Shown here in pieces: positions 35,108 to 43,982 of a stretch of DNA of 64,000 nucleotides. The position numbers and the translations under genes were made by a program. The stretch is from assembly GCA_023229245.1 (NCBI GenBank), contig JALNZU010000014.1, forward strand, positions 1 to 64,000, given 5' to 3'. Position 1 is the stretch's first letter. Each line of letters starts with the position of its first letter. The notes under the pieces are model-generated. The model did not search any database. It had not been told where the DNA came from and saw only the letters and a list, made by a program, of their open reading frames with translations. Source of the stretch: Bacteroidales bacterium. GTDB lineage: Bacteria; Bacteroidota; Bacteroidia; Bacteroidales; F082.

Positions 35108-37567
35108 TTATATTTTGTCCATCAGTCGCTTAAAGAAGCCTGGTTTTGAAGCCGATTCTTCATCCGAATAATATCCGTATCCGTATCCATAGCCATATCC
35201 GTACCCGTATCCATAGCCGTATCCGTACCCATATCCGTACCCATAGCCATATCCTCTGTTTAATTTAATGTCGTTGACTAAAATACCAATAGGCAGTTCG
35301 CGTTTTTCCAGGTCATTTATAATCATTTCAAAGATTTTTCGGTTCGAATAGTTTTCGCGTACTACAAACAGGTTTACATCGCTATGCTTCATCAACAGGT
35401 ATGCATCAGTAACCAACCCTATAGGGGGTGAGTCTATAATGATATAGTCGTATCGTTGTTTTAGCTCATCAAATAGCTGGTTTGTATGCATGGATGCGAT
35501 GAGCTCGGCGGGATTTGGTGGAACAGGGCCAGCCATGATAAAGTCGAGATTTTCAATTTTATCCGACTGCTGGATGATTTCATCAAGACTGTATTTGTTG
35601 ACCATATAATTACTGATCCCCATAGTATTGGATAGACCAAAGTCCTGATAAATTTTTGGTTTTCGCAGGTCGAACCCTAACAAAAGTGTTTTCTTTCCAT
35701 AGAACGCATAAATACTGGCTAAATTCATGGAGATAAATGTTTTACCTGCATTCACCATATCAGCCATGATCAGGATCACACTTTTTTCCTGCCCTTGTAC
35801 GAGATAGTCGATATTGGTACGTAACGATCTAAAGGATTCAGCAATAGATGATTTAGGCGATTCTATAACAACTAATTGGCTTTCTTTATCGCTGTGAAGT
35901 ATTTGCCCGACTATAGGCAGGCTTGTGATTTTCTCAATATCTTTACGTTCAGTGATTTTATCGTTGAAATAATCACGTCCAAAGATATACGCTACCGGAA
36001 TGAGAAGTCCGATTATCAGTGCGATGGCATAATTCAGGCTTTTCTTAGGGAATACTATCTGACTCAGGGCGGGGTTGGCCTGATCAATGATCTCATTATC
36101 CGGCATATTACTGGCTTTAGTGATCTGTGCATCGGCACGTTTTTGCATCAGAAAGGTGTATATGGCATCGTTTAGCTCGAATTTACGCTGATAGCCTAAC
36201 AATAGTCTTTGGGTAACAGGTAGTTTGTTCAGCTGACCTTCTAAATCGTTCATTCGCCTGTTGAGGTCTTGTATAGCCAGATCGGAGTTTTTAATAATAT
36301 TATTTACGTTTTCAAGCAGCGTACGCTTGGTATTATCTATTTGAGCCTCAATGCTAACTACAATAGGGTGGCGTTCGGTTGAAACTAAAAGCTGTTCTGC
36401 TTTTTGCGAGCTCAGGTTGACTAACTCTTGTACCAAACGGTTGAGCAAAGGGTCTTCTATACCCATAGCCGAAGGAGCTACCATGCGGTCAATATTATCA
36501 ATATTGTCTTGTATATACCGTTGCATACTCCTGTAATACTTAGCTTTAACCAACATCTCAGCCTTTTGTTTTTCGAGGTCTTTCAGGTAATCAAACACTT
36601 TTTGCGACTGAAAGTCTAAGTTCATGAACTCATGTGCTGTTTGAAAGTCTTGCAGGGCGATCTCAGCAAACTGTAAAGAATCCTGTATGTCAACTAACTG
36701 TTGGTTAATAAAATCAATGGTACTTTCAGCTATTTGATTTTTACTTTCTAATCCACGTACTACATAGGTTTCGGTTAGTTTATTCAGAAAATCAGCCATT
36801 TTGTCTTTGATGTTTCCTCGTAGCGAGATTTCTACTACGCTGGCATCGCGGTTGATAGGATCGATTTTATATCCTCTGAATTCTCTTAATAAGTTTTGAT
36901 AATCGTGTATGACAAAGCTATAGGTACCTCTTTTGGTCTCATCAATTTTTAGATTATCGTTTAATATAATACGGAATCTGTTGAGCCCATTGTCCACCCA
37001 TTCACCAAATTGATTGGTTCCTGACCATTTAATTCGTTCTTGTGAGGTTCCCGACAGCTCTAATGTGTTGAAATCATATGCTTTAATGTTTTCTCCTTCT
37101 GTTTCCAGACTAAAGCTCTCGTTATCAATAAATCGTATGGTATAAGGGATGTTTACTGATTGGGGGGAATCAAAGTCTATTTCAACGGTAAAAGGTGCTT
37201 TTCGGTAGAGTTCCTGTGTAATAAATCCTTCCTCGCGGTAATACGATACTTCAAAGCCCAATTCTTTGATAGTTCTGAATCCCATGGAATACGACTTTAA
37301 AATGCCAATCTCGTTTTGCAGGTTTTGTTGTCCGCCAAAACTTAGACCTAACAAGGCTGTAGGATCCATTTTGCCGGCTTTTTGATCTTTGATCAACACA
37401 ACAGTTTTGACTTCATACACCGGTTTGGTGTATTTGTTGAAAAGGAAGGCTACTAACAGAGCGATGAAAATGGAGATAACAAATAGATACCAAAAACGGG
37501 CAAACTTGAAGATAAGCATCTTCAAATCAATGGTTTCTTCTTGCTGGTAGGTTTGAAATTGTTCCAC
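35108..37567 (-). CDS. Wzc-like polysaccharide co-polymerase / BY-kinase with Gly-Tyr tail
   Basis: An 819-residue protein starting at GTG 37567. It has an N-terminal Wzz domain, a periplasmic coiled coil (about 270-450), a second membrane helix near 510, and a cytoplasmic BY-kinase domain. The P-loop reads ADMVNAGKTF near residue 600, not the usual GEGKT form, then LLLGFDLRKP (Walker A') and YIIIDSPPIG (Walker B) near 706. The C-terminus carries 14 Gly-Tyr repeats plus one Tyr (35168-35254), the autophosphorylated tyrosine cluster of the family in an extreme form. It sets polymer chain length with the Wza-like exporter encoded 12 bp upstream. Confidence 0.9.
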   Translation of the reverse strand: MEQFQTYQQEETIDLKMLIFKFARFWYLFVISIFIALLVAFLFNKYTKPVYEVKTVVLIKDQKAGKMDPTALLGLSFGGQQNLQNEIGILKSYSMGFRTIKELGFEVSYYREEGFITQELYRKAPFTVEIDFDSPQSVNIPYTIRFIDNESFSLETEGENIKAYDFNTLELSGTSQERIKWSGTNQFGEWVDNGLNRFRIILNDNLKIDETKRGTYSFVIHDYQNLLREFRGYKIDPINRDASVVEISLRGNIKDKMADFLNKLTETYVVRGLESKNQIAESTIDFINQQLVDIQDSLQFAEIALQDFQTAHEFMNLDFQSQKVFDYLKDLEKQKAEMLVKAKYYRSMQRYIQDNIDNIDRMVAPSAMGIEDPLLNRLVQELVNLSSQKAEQLLVSTERHPIVVSIEAQIDNTKRTLLENVNNIIKNSDLAIQDLNRRMNDLEGQLNKLPVTQRLLLGYQRKFELNDAIYTFLMQKRADAQITKASNMPDNEIIDQANPALSQIVFPKKSLNYAIALIIGLLIPVAYIFGRDYFNDKITERKDIEKITSLPIVGQILHSDKESQLVVIESPKSSIAESFRSLRTNIDYLVQGQEKSVILIMADMVNAGKTFISMNLASIYAFYGKKTLLLGFDLRKPKIYQDFGLSNTMGISNYMVNKYSLDEIIQQSDKIENLDFIMAGPVPPNPAELIASMHTNQLFDELKQRYDYIIIDSPPIGLVTDAYLLMKHSDVNLFVVRENYSNRKIFEMIINDLEKRELPIGILVNDIKLNRGYGYGYGYGYGYGYGYGYGYGYGYGYGYYSDEESASKPGFFKRLMDKI
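35168..35254 (-). repeat. (Gly-Tyr)14-Tyr codon repeat
   Basis: Twenty-nine codons alternate Gly (GGA/GGC/GGG) and Tyr (TAT/TAC). The mixed third bases show that the tract is not a pure recent microsatellite; the peptide has been kept while codons drifted. Confidence 0.95.
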
Positions 37568-37579
37568 AACGTACTATTT

Positions 37580-38368
37580 TTATTTAAAGAAATTGATAAG
37601 AAGGAGGGCTGTTGATATGGTTGAGAAGATCAGCGTATAGGGGAATGTAGCAAATCCGTATTGTTTGATTTTCAATGGTCTGACATAGATGATGTCGTTT
37701 GGTTTGAGGTAATAATAATCCGAGCTGAGTATTCCGGCTTTTTCTAAATCAACTACAGTAGTTTGTGAGCCTGTTTTTGTTTGTCGGATGATAGTTACCT
37801 CTTTACGATCGGCGAAATCGGTCAGGTCGCCTGCCATCGCAATAGCTTCGAAGATATTGATTTCGGGTTTATACACCTTGAACTGTCCCGGCCGTTTGAC
37901 TTCACCTATCATAGTCAGATTGAAGTTTACTAATTTTACAATAAGCACTGTTTCTTTCAGATATTCGTCTAACACTGCTTGTATTTGTTCTTTGATCTGT
38001 TCGGTAGTCATGTTTTGAACGTGTATGGTTCCGGCTAATGGGAATTCTATATCGCCTTGGTCGTTAACGGTATAGCTGTTCAGATAAATACTCTGATCGT
38101 TAATATTTCCTCCACCTTGTGTACGTTCGAGCGGATTGAACAAATGGGTTGTTTTCTCGTCAAAGCTGACTACTTTGATATACAGGTTGTCGCCTGGTTG
38201 TATCAAATAGGATAGCAAGCGTTCGTTGAAATAATGGGTGGTAGTATCTTGGCGAGTTTCAGCTTGCAGCAGCATCATCTTGCGCTGAGGAACACAGGAA
38301 ACACCAATGATACCAATCAAAAGCACCCATAAGATACTTAAAGCATTTTTTTTGAGCATTGAATTCAT
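37580..38368 (-). CDS. Wza/BexD-like polysaccharide export lipoprotein
   Basis: A 262-residue protein with a lipobox (GIIGVSCVP, Cys25), a polysaccharide-export domain (LSYLIQPGDNLYIKVVSF, near 53-70), SLBB-type beta-grasp repeats (MIGEVKRPGQFKVY, near 153) and a C-terminal membrane helix. It forms the outer-membrane exit of the secreted polysaccharide. First gene of the leftward operon wza, wzc, upxY, epimerase. Confidence 0.9.
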   Translation of the reverse strand: MNSMLKKNALSILWVLLIGIIGVSCVPQRKMMLLQAETRQDTTTHYFNERLLSYLIQPGDNLYIKVVSFDEKTTHLFNPLERTQGGGNINDQSIYLNSYTVNDQGDIEFPLAGTIHVQNMTTEQIKEQIQAVLDEYLKETVLIVKLVNFNLTMIGEVKRPGQFKVYKPEINIFEAIAMAGDLTDFADRKEVTIIRQTKTGSQTTVVDLEKAGILSSDYYYLKPNDIIYVRPLKIKQYGFATFPYTLIFSTISTALLLINFFK

Positions 38369-38406
38369 GTTTGGTTGTCTTAGAATTAACTCACTTCATG
38401 AGCCAG

Positions 38407-38414
38407 CAAAAATA
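38407..38414 (-). promoter_or_regulatory. -7 promoter element TATTTTTG (exopolysaccharide operon)
   Basis: A perfect TAnnTTTG on the minus strand, 38 bp upstream of the wza-like ATG; likely drives the whole operon. Confidence 0.6.
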
Positions 38415-38502
38415 ATATAATTTCCTATTAGATGGTTGTTTTAACAGATTTTCAACAATGTATCCAATCTGGGGTACTATGTATAAAACCGGGTTTTATC
38501 CT

Positions 38503-38510
38503 TATTTTTG
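38503..38510 (+). promoter_or_regulatory. -7 promoter element TATTTTTG (gldH-like gene)
   Basis: A perfect TAnnTTTG, 27 bp upstream of ATG 38538. The frame's apparent TTG start at 38508 is part of this box. Confidence 0.65.
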
Positions 38511-38537
38511 CGACCAAAATACATCATAATATTGACT

Positions 38538-39005
38538 ATGAACTCAAGATACTTCTTTTTCATATGGTTTTTTTTTCTGATCTCGTGTAGCAGTCCAACC
38601 ATCATAGACGAAACAGAATATTTTGATAATTTGGTGTGGAATCGGTTTCATTTTGTTGAATATGAGTTCGATATTGAAGATGTGGGATATGTATATGATG
38701 TGTCTGTACATTTTCTACACAGTCCTGCTTATGCAACCGATCATATTTCATTGAATATCAGTTTGTATTTTCCAGGTGGCGGATTCCGTTCAAGAGATTA
38801 TGAGTTTGACCTTCAGGATCAGGAAATGCAATGGTTGGCCGAGCTGAAAGACAATTATTACAAGCATTCGTTTTTAGTATATCAAAATCTTAACTTATCT
38901 GATGCTGGCACATATCGTATCCGTATCGAAAATAAAATGACCAAGTTCAATCTTACCGATGTAGCTGGAGTAGGATTCAAAGTAATAAAAGCTTTAAAAA
39001 AATAA
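38538..39005 (+). CDS. gldH: GldH-like lipoprotein
   Basis: A 155-residue protein from ATG 38538 with a lipobox (FFLISCSS, Cys near 17). The layout matches GldH: WNRFHFVEYEFDIEDVG, YDVSVHF, a DLQDQEMQW segment, then GTYRIRIENKM and LTDVAGVGFKVIKA at the end. GldH is part of the gliding/T9SS gene set; a T9SS client (the PPAD-like enzyme) is in this window. The convergent neighbour is dnaG. Sequence is diverged, so the symbol is tentative. Confidence 0.65.
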   Translation: MNSRYFFFIWFFFLISCSSPTIIDETEYFDNLVWNRFHFVEYEFDIEDVGYVYDVSVHFLHSPAYATDHISLNISLYFPGGGFRSRDYEFDLQDQEMQWLAELKDNYYKHSFLVYQNLNLSDAGTYRIRIENKMTKFNLTDVAGVGFKVIKALKK

Positions 39006-39043
39006 GTATATCAGCTCACAGATACTCTCTACAAATACTTTCT

Positions 39044-40984
39044 TTATTTAGAGATAATGATTCCTAACCTCTCGTTAATCTGTTTGCGTATCTGATCATA
39101 TCGTCTTTTTTGCTCTAACAATATGAGTTGATCTTCAAGATTTGATGTCTTTTTTATTTCTTCCGACAGTTGTTGCAACCGATAATCAATCACTTTGTCT
39201 TTATATCGTAGCAGGTTGCTTGTAACTATTTGTTGCAGTGAGGAATATTCTTTCTTAACAAATATATTTTTGCGTTCCCAGTTGTGCACCTCATAAGGTG
39301 AGCTAAGCAGGTCAATGCTAAGCATTGCTACATCGGGTTCGGGATGGTGTATAAAAAACTTTTCATCGGGTATATGGTTGTTTTTCAATTCCTGTGTAAT
39401 GATCTCCAATATCTTTTGATGGGTTGTATGTATAAACTCAATTGCATCAGCCTTTAAGTCTTCAATGATATATCGGGCAACGCTTTCTTCCTGTTCAATA
39501 GGGAATCCATCCTCATCTATTTCGGTTTGTGTAAGAATGTTTCCTCCGAACTCCAATAATATTTTCACCAATTCGCGTTCCTGAAAATAGCCCGTTTGGC
39601 TTTCGGGGCCACTTACCACATATTCCTGTTGTGTTGTGTGCAGACTTGTGTCGGCGATAGGAACGGCGGCTTGTTTAGCAAATTTTTGGCGAAGCAGTTT
39701 ATTGAGTTCGTTCAACAAGGTTTGTTCTTCCACCTGAAGCAATCTGCTGCATTCTTTCACATATACTTCCCTGTAAATAGGTTCAGGAATGAGTGAAATA
39801 GTTTGCACGATTTCTTTGATAAGGTTAGCTTTCTGAATAGGGTCATGCTTAGAATCTTCTAATAGCAAAGAAGTTTTGAAGCTCACAAAGTCTTTGGATG
39901 TTTCTGAGAGAAATTCAAGCACTTCGCTACTTCTATGATTACGTGCAAAGCTGTCGGGGTCTTCTCCATCAGGCAATAATACCACTCGAACATTCATCCC
40001 TTCTTCTAAGATCAGATCAATCCCTCGCATGGAGGCTCTGATACCAGCCGGATCGCCATCAAAAAGTATGGTAATATTTTTTGTGTAGCGTTTGATCAGT
40101 CGTATCTGCTCAATAGTGAGCGAAGTTCCAGAACTGGCTACTACATGCTCAATACCAGCCTGATGCATTGAGATTACATCGGTATAGCCTTCCACTAACA
40201 GGCAATTATCTTGCCGAATGATGGCATTTTTTGCAAAATAAATCCCGTAGAGCGACTTACTCTTTTCATAGACCAGTGACTCGGGAGAGTTAAGATATTT
40301 TGCTTTTGATTTGTCGCTGCCTAATATACGAGCACCAAAACCAATTACCTTGCCCGTTAAGTTGTGGATAGGGAAAATAACTCTTGACTGAAACCGGTCG
40401 TAAAGTTTTTCAGTGCTACCAATGGATAAGCCTGTTGACAGCAGCAACTCGGAAGCATATCCGTGTGTAAGGGCATGACTGCTAAACGAATCACGAAGCT
40501 GGGGAGAAAAGCCAAGCTGAAATTTTTTTATGACAGGTTCTAAAAACTCTCTTTCTTTGAAATAGGTCAATCCTATGGCTTTTCCTTCATCTGTTTTAAA
40601 TAAAACTTCACTGAAATACTGTTGTGCAAAGCTGTTGAGGTTGAGCATGCGTTCACGCTCGTTGAAAGCTGCTATCTCCTCTGGATCAGGCTCATGCTCT
40701 TCAATCTCTATCTGATACTTTTGAGCTAAATAGCGTAATGCCTCGGGATAGCTCATATGTTCATGTTCCATGATAAAACCAGCTGCATTACCGGATTTAC
40801 CACAACCAAAACACTTGAAAATACTCTTGGATGGCGATACTGTAAAAGAAGGAGTTTTTTCCTGATGAAAAGGGCACAGACCGATTAAATTGCTGCCACG
40901 TTTTTTTAAACGTACAAAATCAGATACCACCTCTTCTATTCGGGCAGTCTCAAGAATAGTTTGTACAGTATGCTGAGGAATCAC
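39044..40984 (-). CDS. dnaG: DNA primase DnaG
   Basis: A 646-residue protein starting at GTG 40984 (MIPQHTVQTILETAR, the usual Bacteroidota start). Zinc ribbon Cys37, His40, Cys58, Cys61 (LCPFHQEKTPSF, FKCFGCG), a toprim fold (LLVEGYTDVISM; LFDGDPAG) and a C-terminal helicase-binding domain. It makes RNA primers at the replication fork. The longest frame begins 5 codons earlier at a TTG that belongs to the -7 box TACCTTTG (40997-41004). Confidence 0.96.
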   Translation of the reverse strand: MIPQHTVQTILETARIEEVVSDFVRLKKRGSNLIGLCPFHQEKTPSFTVSPSKSIFKCFGCGKSGNAAGFIMEHEHMSYPEALRYLAQKYQIEIEEHEPDPEEIAAFNERERMLNLNSFAQQYFSEVLFKTDEGKAIGLTYFKEREFLEPVIKKFQLGFSPQLRDSFSSHALTHGYASELLLSTGLSIGSTEKLYDRFQSRVIFPIHNLTGKVIGFGARILGSDKSKAKYLNSPESLVYEKSKSLYGIYFAKNAIIRQDNCLLVEGYTDVISMHQAGIEHVVASSGTSLTIEQIRLIKRYTKNITILFDGDPAGIRASMRGIDLILEEGMNVRVVLLPDGEDPDSFARNHRSSEVLEFLSETSKDFVSFKTSLLLEDSKHDPIQKANLIKEIVQTISLIPEPIYREVYVKECSRLLQVEEQTLLNELNKLLRQKFAKQAAVPIADTSLHTTQQEYVVSGPESQTGYFQERELVKILLEFGGNILTQTEIDEDGFPIEQEESVARYIIEDLKADAIEFIHTTHQKILEIITQELKNNHIPDEKFFIHHPEPDVAMLSIDLLSSPYEVHNWERKNIFVKKEYSSLQQIVTSNLLRYKDKVIDYRLQQLSEEIKKTSNLEDQLILLEQKRRYDQIRKQINERLGIIISK

Positions 40985-40996
40985 CTTTTTTAGAGA

Positions 40997-41004
40997 CAAA
41001 GGTA
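40997..41004 (-). promoter_or_regulatory. -7 promoter element TACCTTTG (dnaG)
   Basis: A perfect TAnnTTTG on the minus strand, 12 bp upstream of the GTG start, predicting a leader under 10 nt. Confidence 0.65.
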
Positions 41005-41097
41005 CATTTTATCAGTCTAATTTGTATTTTTACCATGAGTAAACTAAAGAAATCATTACCGGATTTTCTACTAATATCATACATAATGCAGTGAAAC

Positions 41098-41226
41098 ATG
41101 GATACAGTTTTTTTAGATATTGAACTTTGTAGAAGATATGATACGGTAAGTGTATGGGAGTGCAAAGCAATTCCAAACAGAGAAATACCGGGATTGCTTT
41201 ATAGTCAAATAAATACAAAATTTTAA
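41098..41226 (+). CDS. Possible 42-residue ORF before the 169-residue gene
   Basis: ATG 41098 to TAA 41226 encodes a peptide beginning MDTVFLDIELCRRYD. It ends 4 bp before the next start codon, the spacing of a coupled small gene. No membrane segment, no recognised family and no clear promoter; it may be chance. Confidence 0.3.
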   Translation: MDTVFLDIELCRRYDTVSVWECKAIPNREIPGLLYSQINTKF

Positions 41227-41230
41227 ACAG

Positions 41231-41740
41231 ATGAAAGAACAAGCTATAGAAGTGTTGCAAAAGCAACTAAGCAAGCTCGATCAGAAACAAATTGATTTCA
41301 AGGCATGGAAACAGCAAACCAGCTTATTATTGGAACGTATATTTGGTGAAAATGATTCTAAATCAAGAAAGATCAATGAGTTAGATTATGAGTTTAGTTC
41401 CTGGTCATTACGAGATGCGTCGGGGAATATTTCATACAAAGAAGGTGTCAAAAAAAGTGCAACAGCCATATTAGAAGCTGCCATAATTGAGTTGGAGCAT
41501 TTTGGGATACCTGCCTCACAAAAATCTTCAGAACCGGAACTAGGTAATGTAAGTACATTTATAAAAGATGAGCTTACAGGGCATCAGGTAAAAAGCATAC
41601 GTACTATCATCACATCCACCCTGTCAACCGAAGAAAAAACACGACAACTTCATGAACTGCTTGACGGATTGGATAAAACACAGATACAGTATATGCTGAT
41701 AAAAATCCTTTTAAAAGAAGAGTTTTACCGATATTTTTAA
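41231..41740 (+). CDS. Unrecognised 169-residue helical protein
   Basis: A mostly helical, charged protein. The N-terminal half (FKAWKQQTSLLLERIFGEND, then INELDYEFSSWS, then ILEAAIIELEHFGIP) reminds me of helical N-terminal segments that precede TIR or nucleotide-binding effector domains in some bacterial defence proteins. Here no effector domain follows, only a second helical part (HQVKSIRTIITSTLSTEEKTRQL ends near residue 140 and KEEFYRYF closes the chain). No signal peptide. It has no close operon partner except the possible 42-residue ORF. Function unknown. Confidence 0.65.
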   Translation: MKEQAIEVLQKQLSKLDQKQIDFKAWKQQTSLLLERIFGENDSKSRKINELDYEFSSWSLRDASGNISYKEGVKKSATAILEAAIIELEHFGIPASQKSSEPELGNVSTFIKDELTGHQVKSIRTIITSTLSTEEKTRQLHELLDGLDKTQIQYMLIKILLKEEFYRYF

Positions 41741-41859
41741 AGCAAATTACCGTTGATCCCGGAGCGAATTACATTACTTTTGGTGTTTTTGGATCATCAA
41801 TGCTTATTCAGAGAATATAAATCTTTGCTAGAAAAATATTATAATTAATTCAAAATCAT

Positions 41860-42054
41860 ATGAGTACAGTTAAACGTTTATACCGTTCACGCTTGAATCG
41901 AATGGTTGGAGGAGTATGTTCGGGCCTGGCCGATTACTTTGGGTTGGATGTTACTTTAGTTCGGTTAGCATGGGTTTTATTTGTTGCATTGGCTGGTACA
42001 GGACTGCTTGCTTATATCATTTGCTGGATAGTGATCCCGGAGAATCCGCTTTAA
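41860..42054 (+). CDS. PspC-domain small membrane protein
   Basis: A 64-residue protein that is a single PspC domain: LYRSRLNRMVGGVCSGLADYFGLDVTLVRL followed by one membrane helix (about 36-58) and a WIVIPE end; quoted here in pieces, the key parts are NRMVGGVCSGLADYFG and VTLVRLAWV. PspC proteins act in envelope-stress sensing; this single-domain form is common in Bacteroidota and its partner is unknown. Confidence 0.9.
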   Translation: MSTVKRLYRSRLNRMVGGVCSGLADYFGLDVTLVRLAWVLFVALAGTGLLAYIICWIVIPENPL

Positions 42055-42075
42055 TGAATGAGCTTTTGGTTGCTT

Positions 42076-43935
42076 TCAAGGTAACAATTCAATACGCACA
42101 TCATCAACAAATACAGTATCGGTAGATTTGTTCCACAGATATATTCTGTATTTTACATAGGAGGTGTCGGGCAATGTGACTTCAAGCTGTAGTCGTCCCC
42201 ATCCGGTTTTATCAATGCTGTCGATTGCTTCCGATTGTTGGTAGAACAGTTCTTTTTCAATGTCAGCCATAACTATGGCGGTACGACTTTGAGCTGGTTT
42301 TCTCCATGCGGTGATCTGGTATTTCTGTAACGCCTTGCCATAAAAATCGGTAGTACCAACATAAGAATTTGTTGCGTCAAGCAAAGCCGAGAAATTACCA
42401 CTGCGAGGCATCAGTGAAGATTGTGTTTGGGCGTTATTGAACTTATAGTGCCCATCGGCAGAGGTAAACAAACGACGATCTTTGGTGGTCTGTTCAAAGT
42501 CCATCACAAGTGGATGCAGTATCATATTATATTCTTGGGGTAGCGTTGCATAGTTGCCTTGAATCAGTTGATCATAATCTAATGGCTCAAGCTTATTAAA
42601 GTATTCAGGGGTTTTGGTGAGCCTTCCGAAATTATACCAATAGGCTGCTTTTGACATATTCCAGTAATGAATGATATTGTATTTATACTGTAGTGTTTGA
42701 AAAATGTTTAATAGGATCAAAAGAATAATCAATCCGTTGAATAGCCATCTGATCGGTTTTCCTTTTTTGTGAACCCAATCAGTAAATGTTGCCATTGACA
42801 GAGCCATCATGCCATACGAATCAATCATTGGACGGCTGCTGAAGCTGCCGCCGTACGAAAAGTCCCACCAGCTGAATATCACATATATGTTGACTACCGT
42901 AAAAACGAGTATAGGCATGAAAAAGGCAGGTATTTTTTTACGTAGAAATCCTATTCCTGTCAAACCAAATATCATGACAGGGGTATATACTAACCACCCT
43001 TTTCTATAGCTGAAAAGTCCGCGTATGATTTGAGGATTTTGAAAGAAAAATCCTTCATCATCGTAGGTATAGTAAATCCATTGCCCTGTATAAGTTTTCC
43101 AATAAAGCAATTGTGGGAAAATGATCATAAAAGCCATAAAAGCAATCAGTATCAGTTGGGGCAGAGTTTCAAGGAAAAATCTAAGCCTTACTTTAATTTC
43201 CCGAGCAGACTTGATATTGAAAAAGACAAAGAAAAGTATAATCAGACTATTGGAAGGACGTATCAAGCTAATCAAACCAAGGCTTAGACCGATAAATATT
43301 GAATTAAACCAAAGCGGTTGTTCATACCAGCGTCTGGTAAGCCAGATGAACAAGCAAAACAGAAAAAAATTGTAGGCATGCGATATGGTAGCCTCTAAGG
43401 TGCTGTAATAAAACAGATTGGTACCTGCTACTATAGTGAGAAGTATGAAAGCAACTAAAGCATCGCTGAAAAAATTTCGCATGATACTTCGTATTATCAT
43501 CAAACCAAGTATCAGATAGGCCAAAGTGCCAAACTGTAGCCAAAACTGATAAGGAGGAGAATAGCCAGTCATAGGAGCTCCTATGATTCGTGCCGAAAAA
43601 TGTCCTAAGAAAAAAAACGGGCTGTACAGCATTGACAATCCCATAGTCATTTTCTGGTACGAACCACCTGTTGGAGTATGATAAATGTATACCCAGTCTT
43701 TAAAAAAATTCGGGTCTTTCTCAATGAATTCAAAGCTCAGGTCTTTATATATAAAAGCAGCAGGCAGATAGCTGTAATAGCTTTTGACATCTTCGGTAAT
43801 AACACCTTCTTTCTTGAGGTATAAATGGTTGTTGATATTAGTCAATATAGCTGCTACAGTGATAATTACAATCACTGCTATGGAGTTGGAAGGCCGGTTT
43901 TTATAAAGCCGGGAAAGAGTTTTATTGGTTTTCAT
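42076..43935 (-). CDS. GT-C-like membrane glycosyltransferase
   Basis: A 619-residue protein from ATG 43935 with about ten to twelve membrane helices over residues 1-420 and a soluble C-terminal beta-rich domain of about 150 residues (ALLDATNSYVGTTDF ... YRIYLWNKSTDTVF). An acidic loop just after helix 1 (GVITEDVKSYYSYLPA) fits the catalytic position of GT-C enzymes that use lipid-linked sugars. Last gene of the five-gene leftward operon. The fold call is by layout; no close family is recognised. Confidence 0.6.
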   Translation of the reverse strand: MKTNKTLSRLYKNRPSNSIAVIVIITVAAILTNINNHLYLKKEGVITEDVKSYYSYLPAAFIYKDLSFEFIEKDPNFFKDWVYIYHTPTGGSYQKMTMGLSMLYSPFFFLGHFSARIIGAPMTGYSPPYQFWLQFGTLAYLILGLMIIRSIMRNFFSDALVAFILLTIVAGTNLFYYSTLEATISHAYNFFLFCLFIWLTRRWYEQPLWFNSIFIGLSLGLISLIRPSNSLIILFFVFFNIKSAREIKVRLRFFLETLPQLILIAFMAFMIIFPQLLYWKTYTGQWIYYTYDDEGFFFQNPQIIRGLFSYRKGWLVYTPVMIFGLTGIGFLRKKIPAFFMPILVFTVVNIYVIFSWWDFSYGGSFSSRPMIDSYGMMALSMATFTDWVHKKGKPIRWLFNGLIILLILLNIFQTLQYKYNIIHYWNMSKAAYWYNFGRLTKTPEYFNKLEPLDYDQLIQGNYATLPQEYNMILHPLVMDFEQTTKDRRLFTSADGHYKFNNAQTQSSLMPRSGNFSALLDATNSYVGTTDFYGKALQKYQITAWRKPAQSRTAIVMADIEKELFYQQSEAIDSIDKTGWGRLQLEVTLPDTSYVKYRIYLWNKSTDTVFVDDVRIELLP

Positions 43936-43982
43936 CAGTGCCAACTTATTGTTACGATGAAGTGTGGCTAAGGTTGCATTTA

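Noticed and set aside
40985..40999. TTG start for dnaG giving an MSLKK N-terminus
   Set aside because: The TTG is part of the -7 box TACCTTTG; GTG 40984 gives the usual MIPQ start. The same reasoning was used at 973, 24109, 27838 and 38538.
41035..41094. 19-codon frame (MSKLKKSLPD...) just before the 42-codon ORF
   Set aside because: Too short to support; no evidence that it joins the next frame by frameshift.
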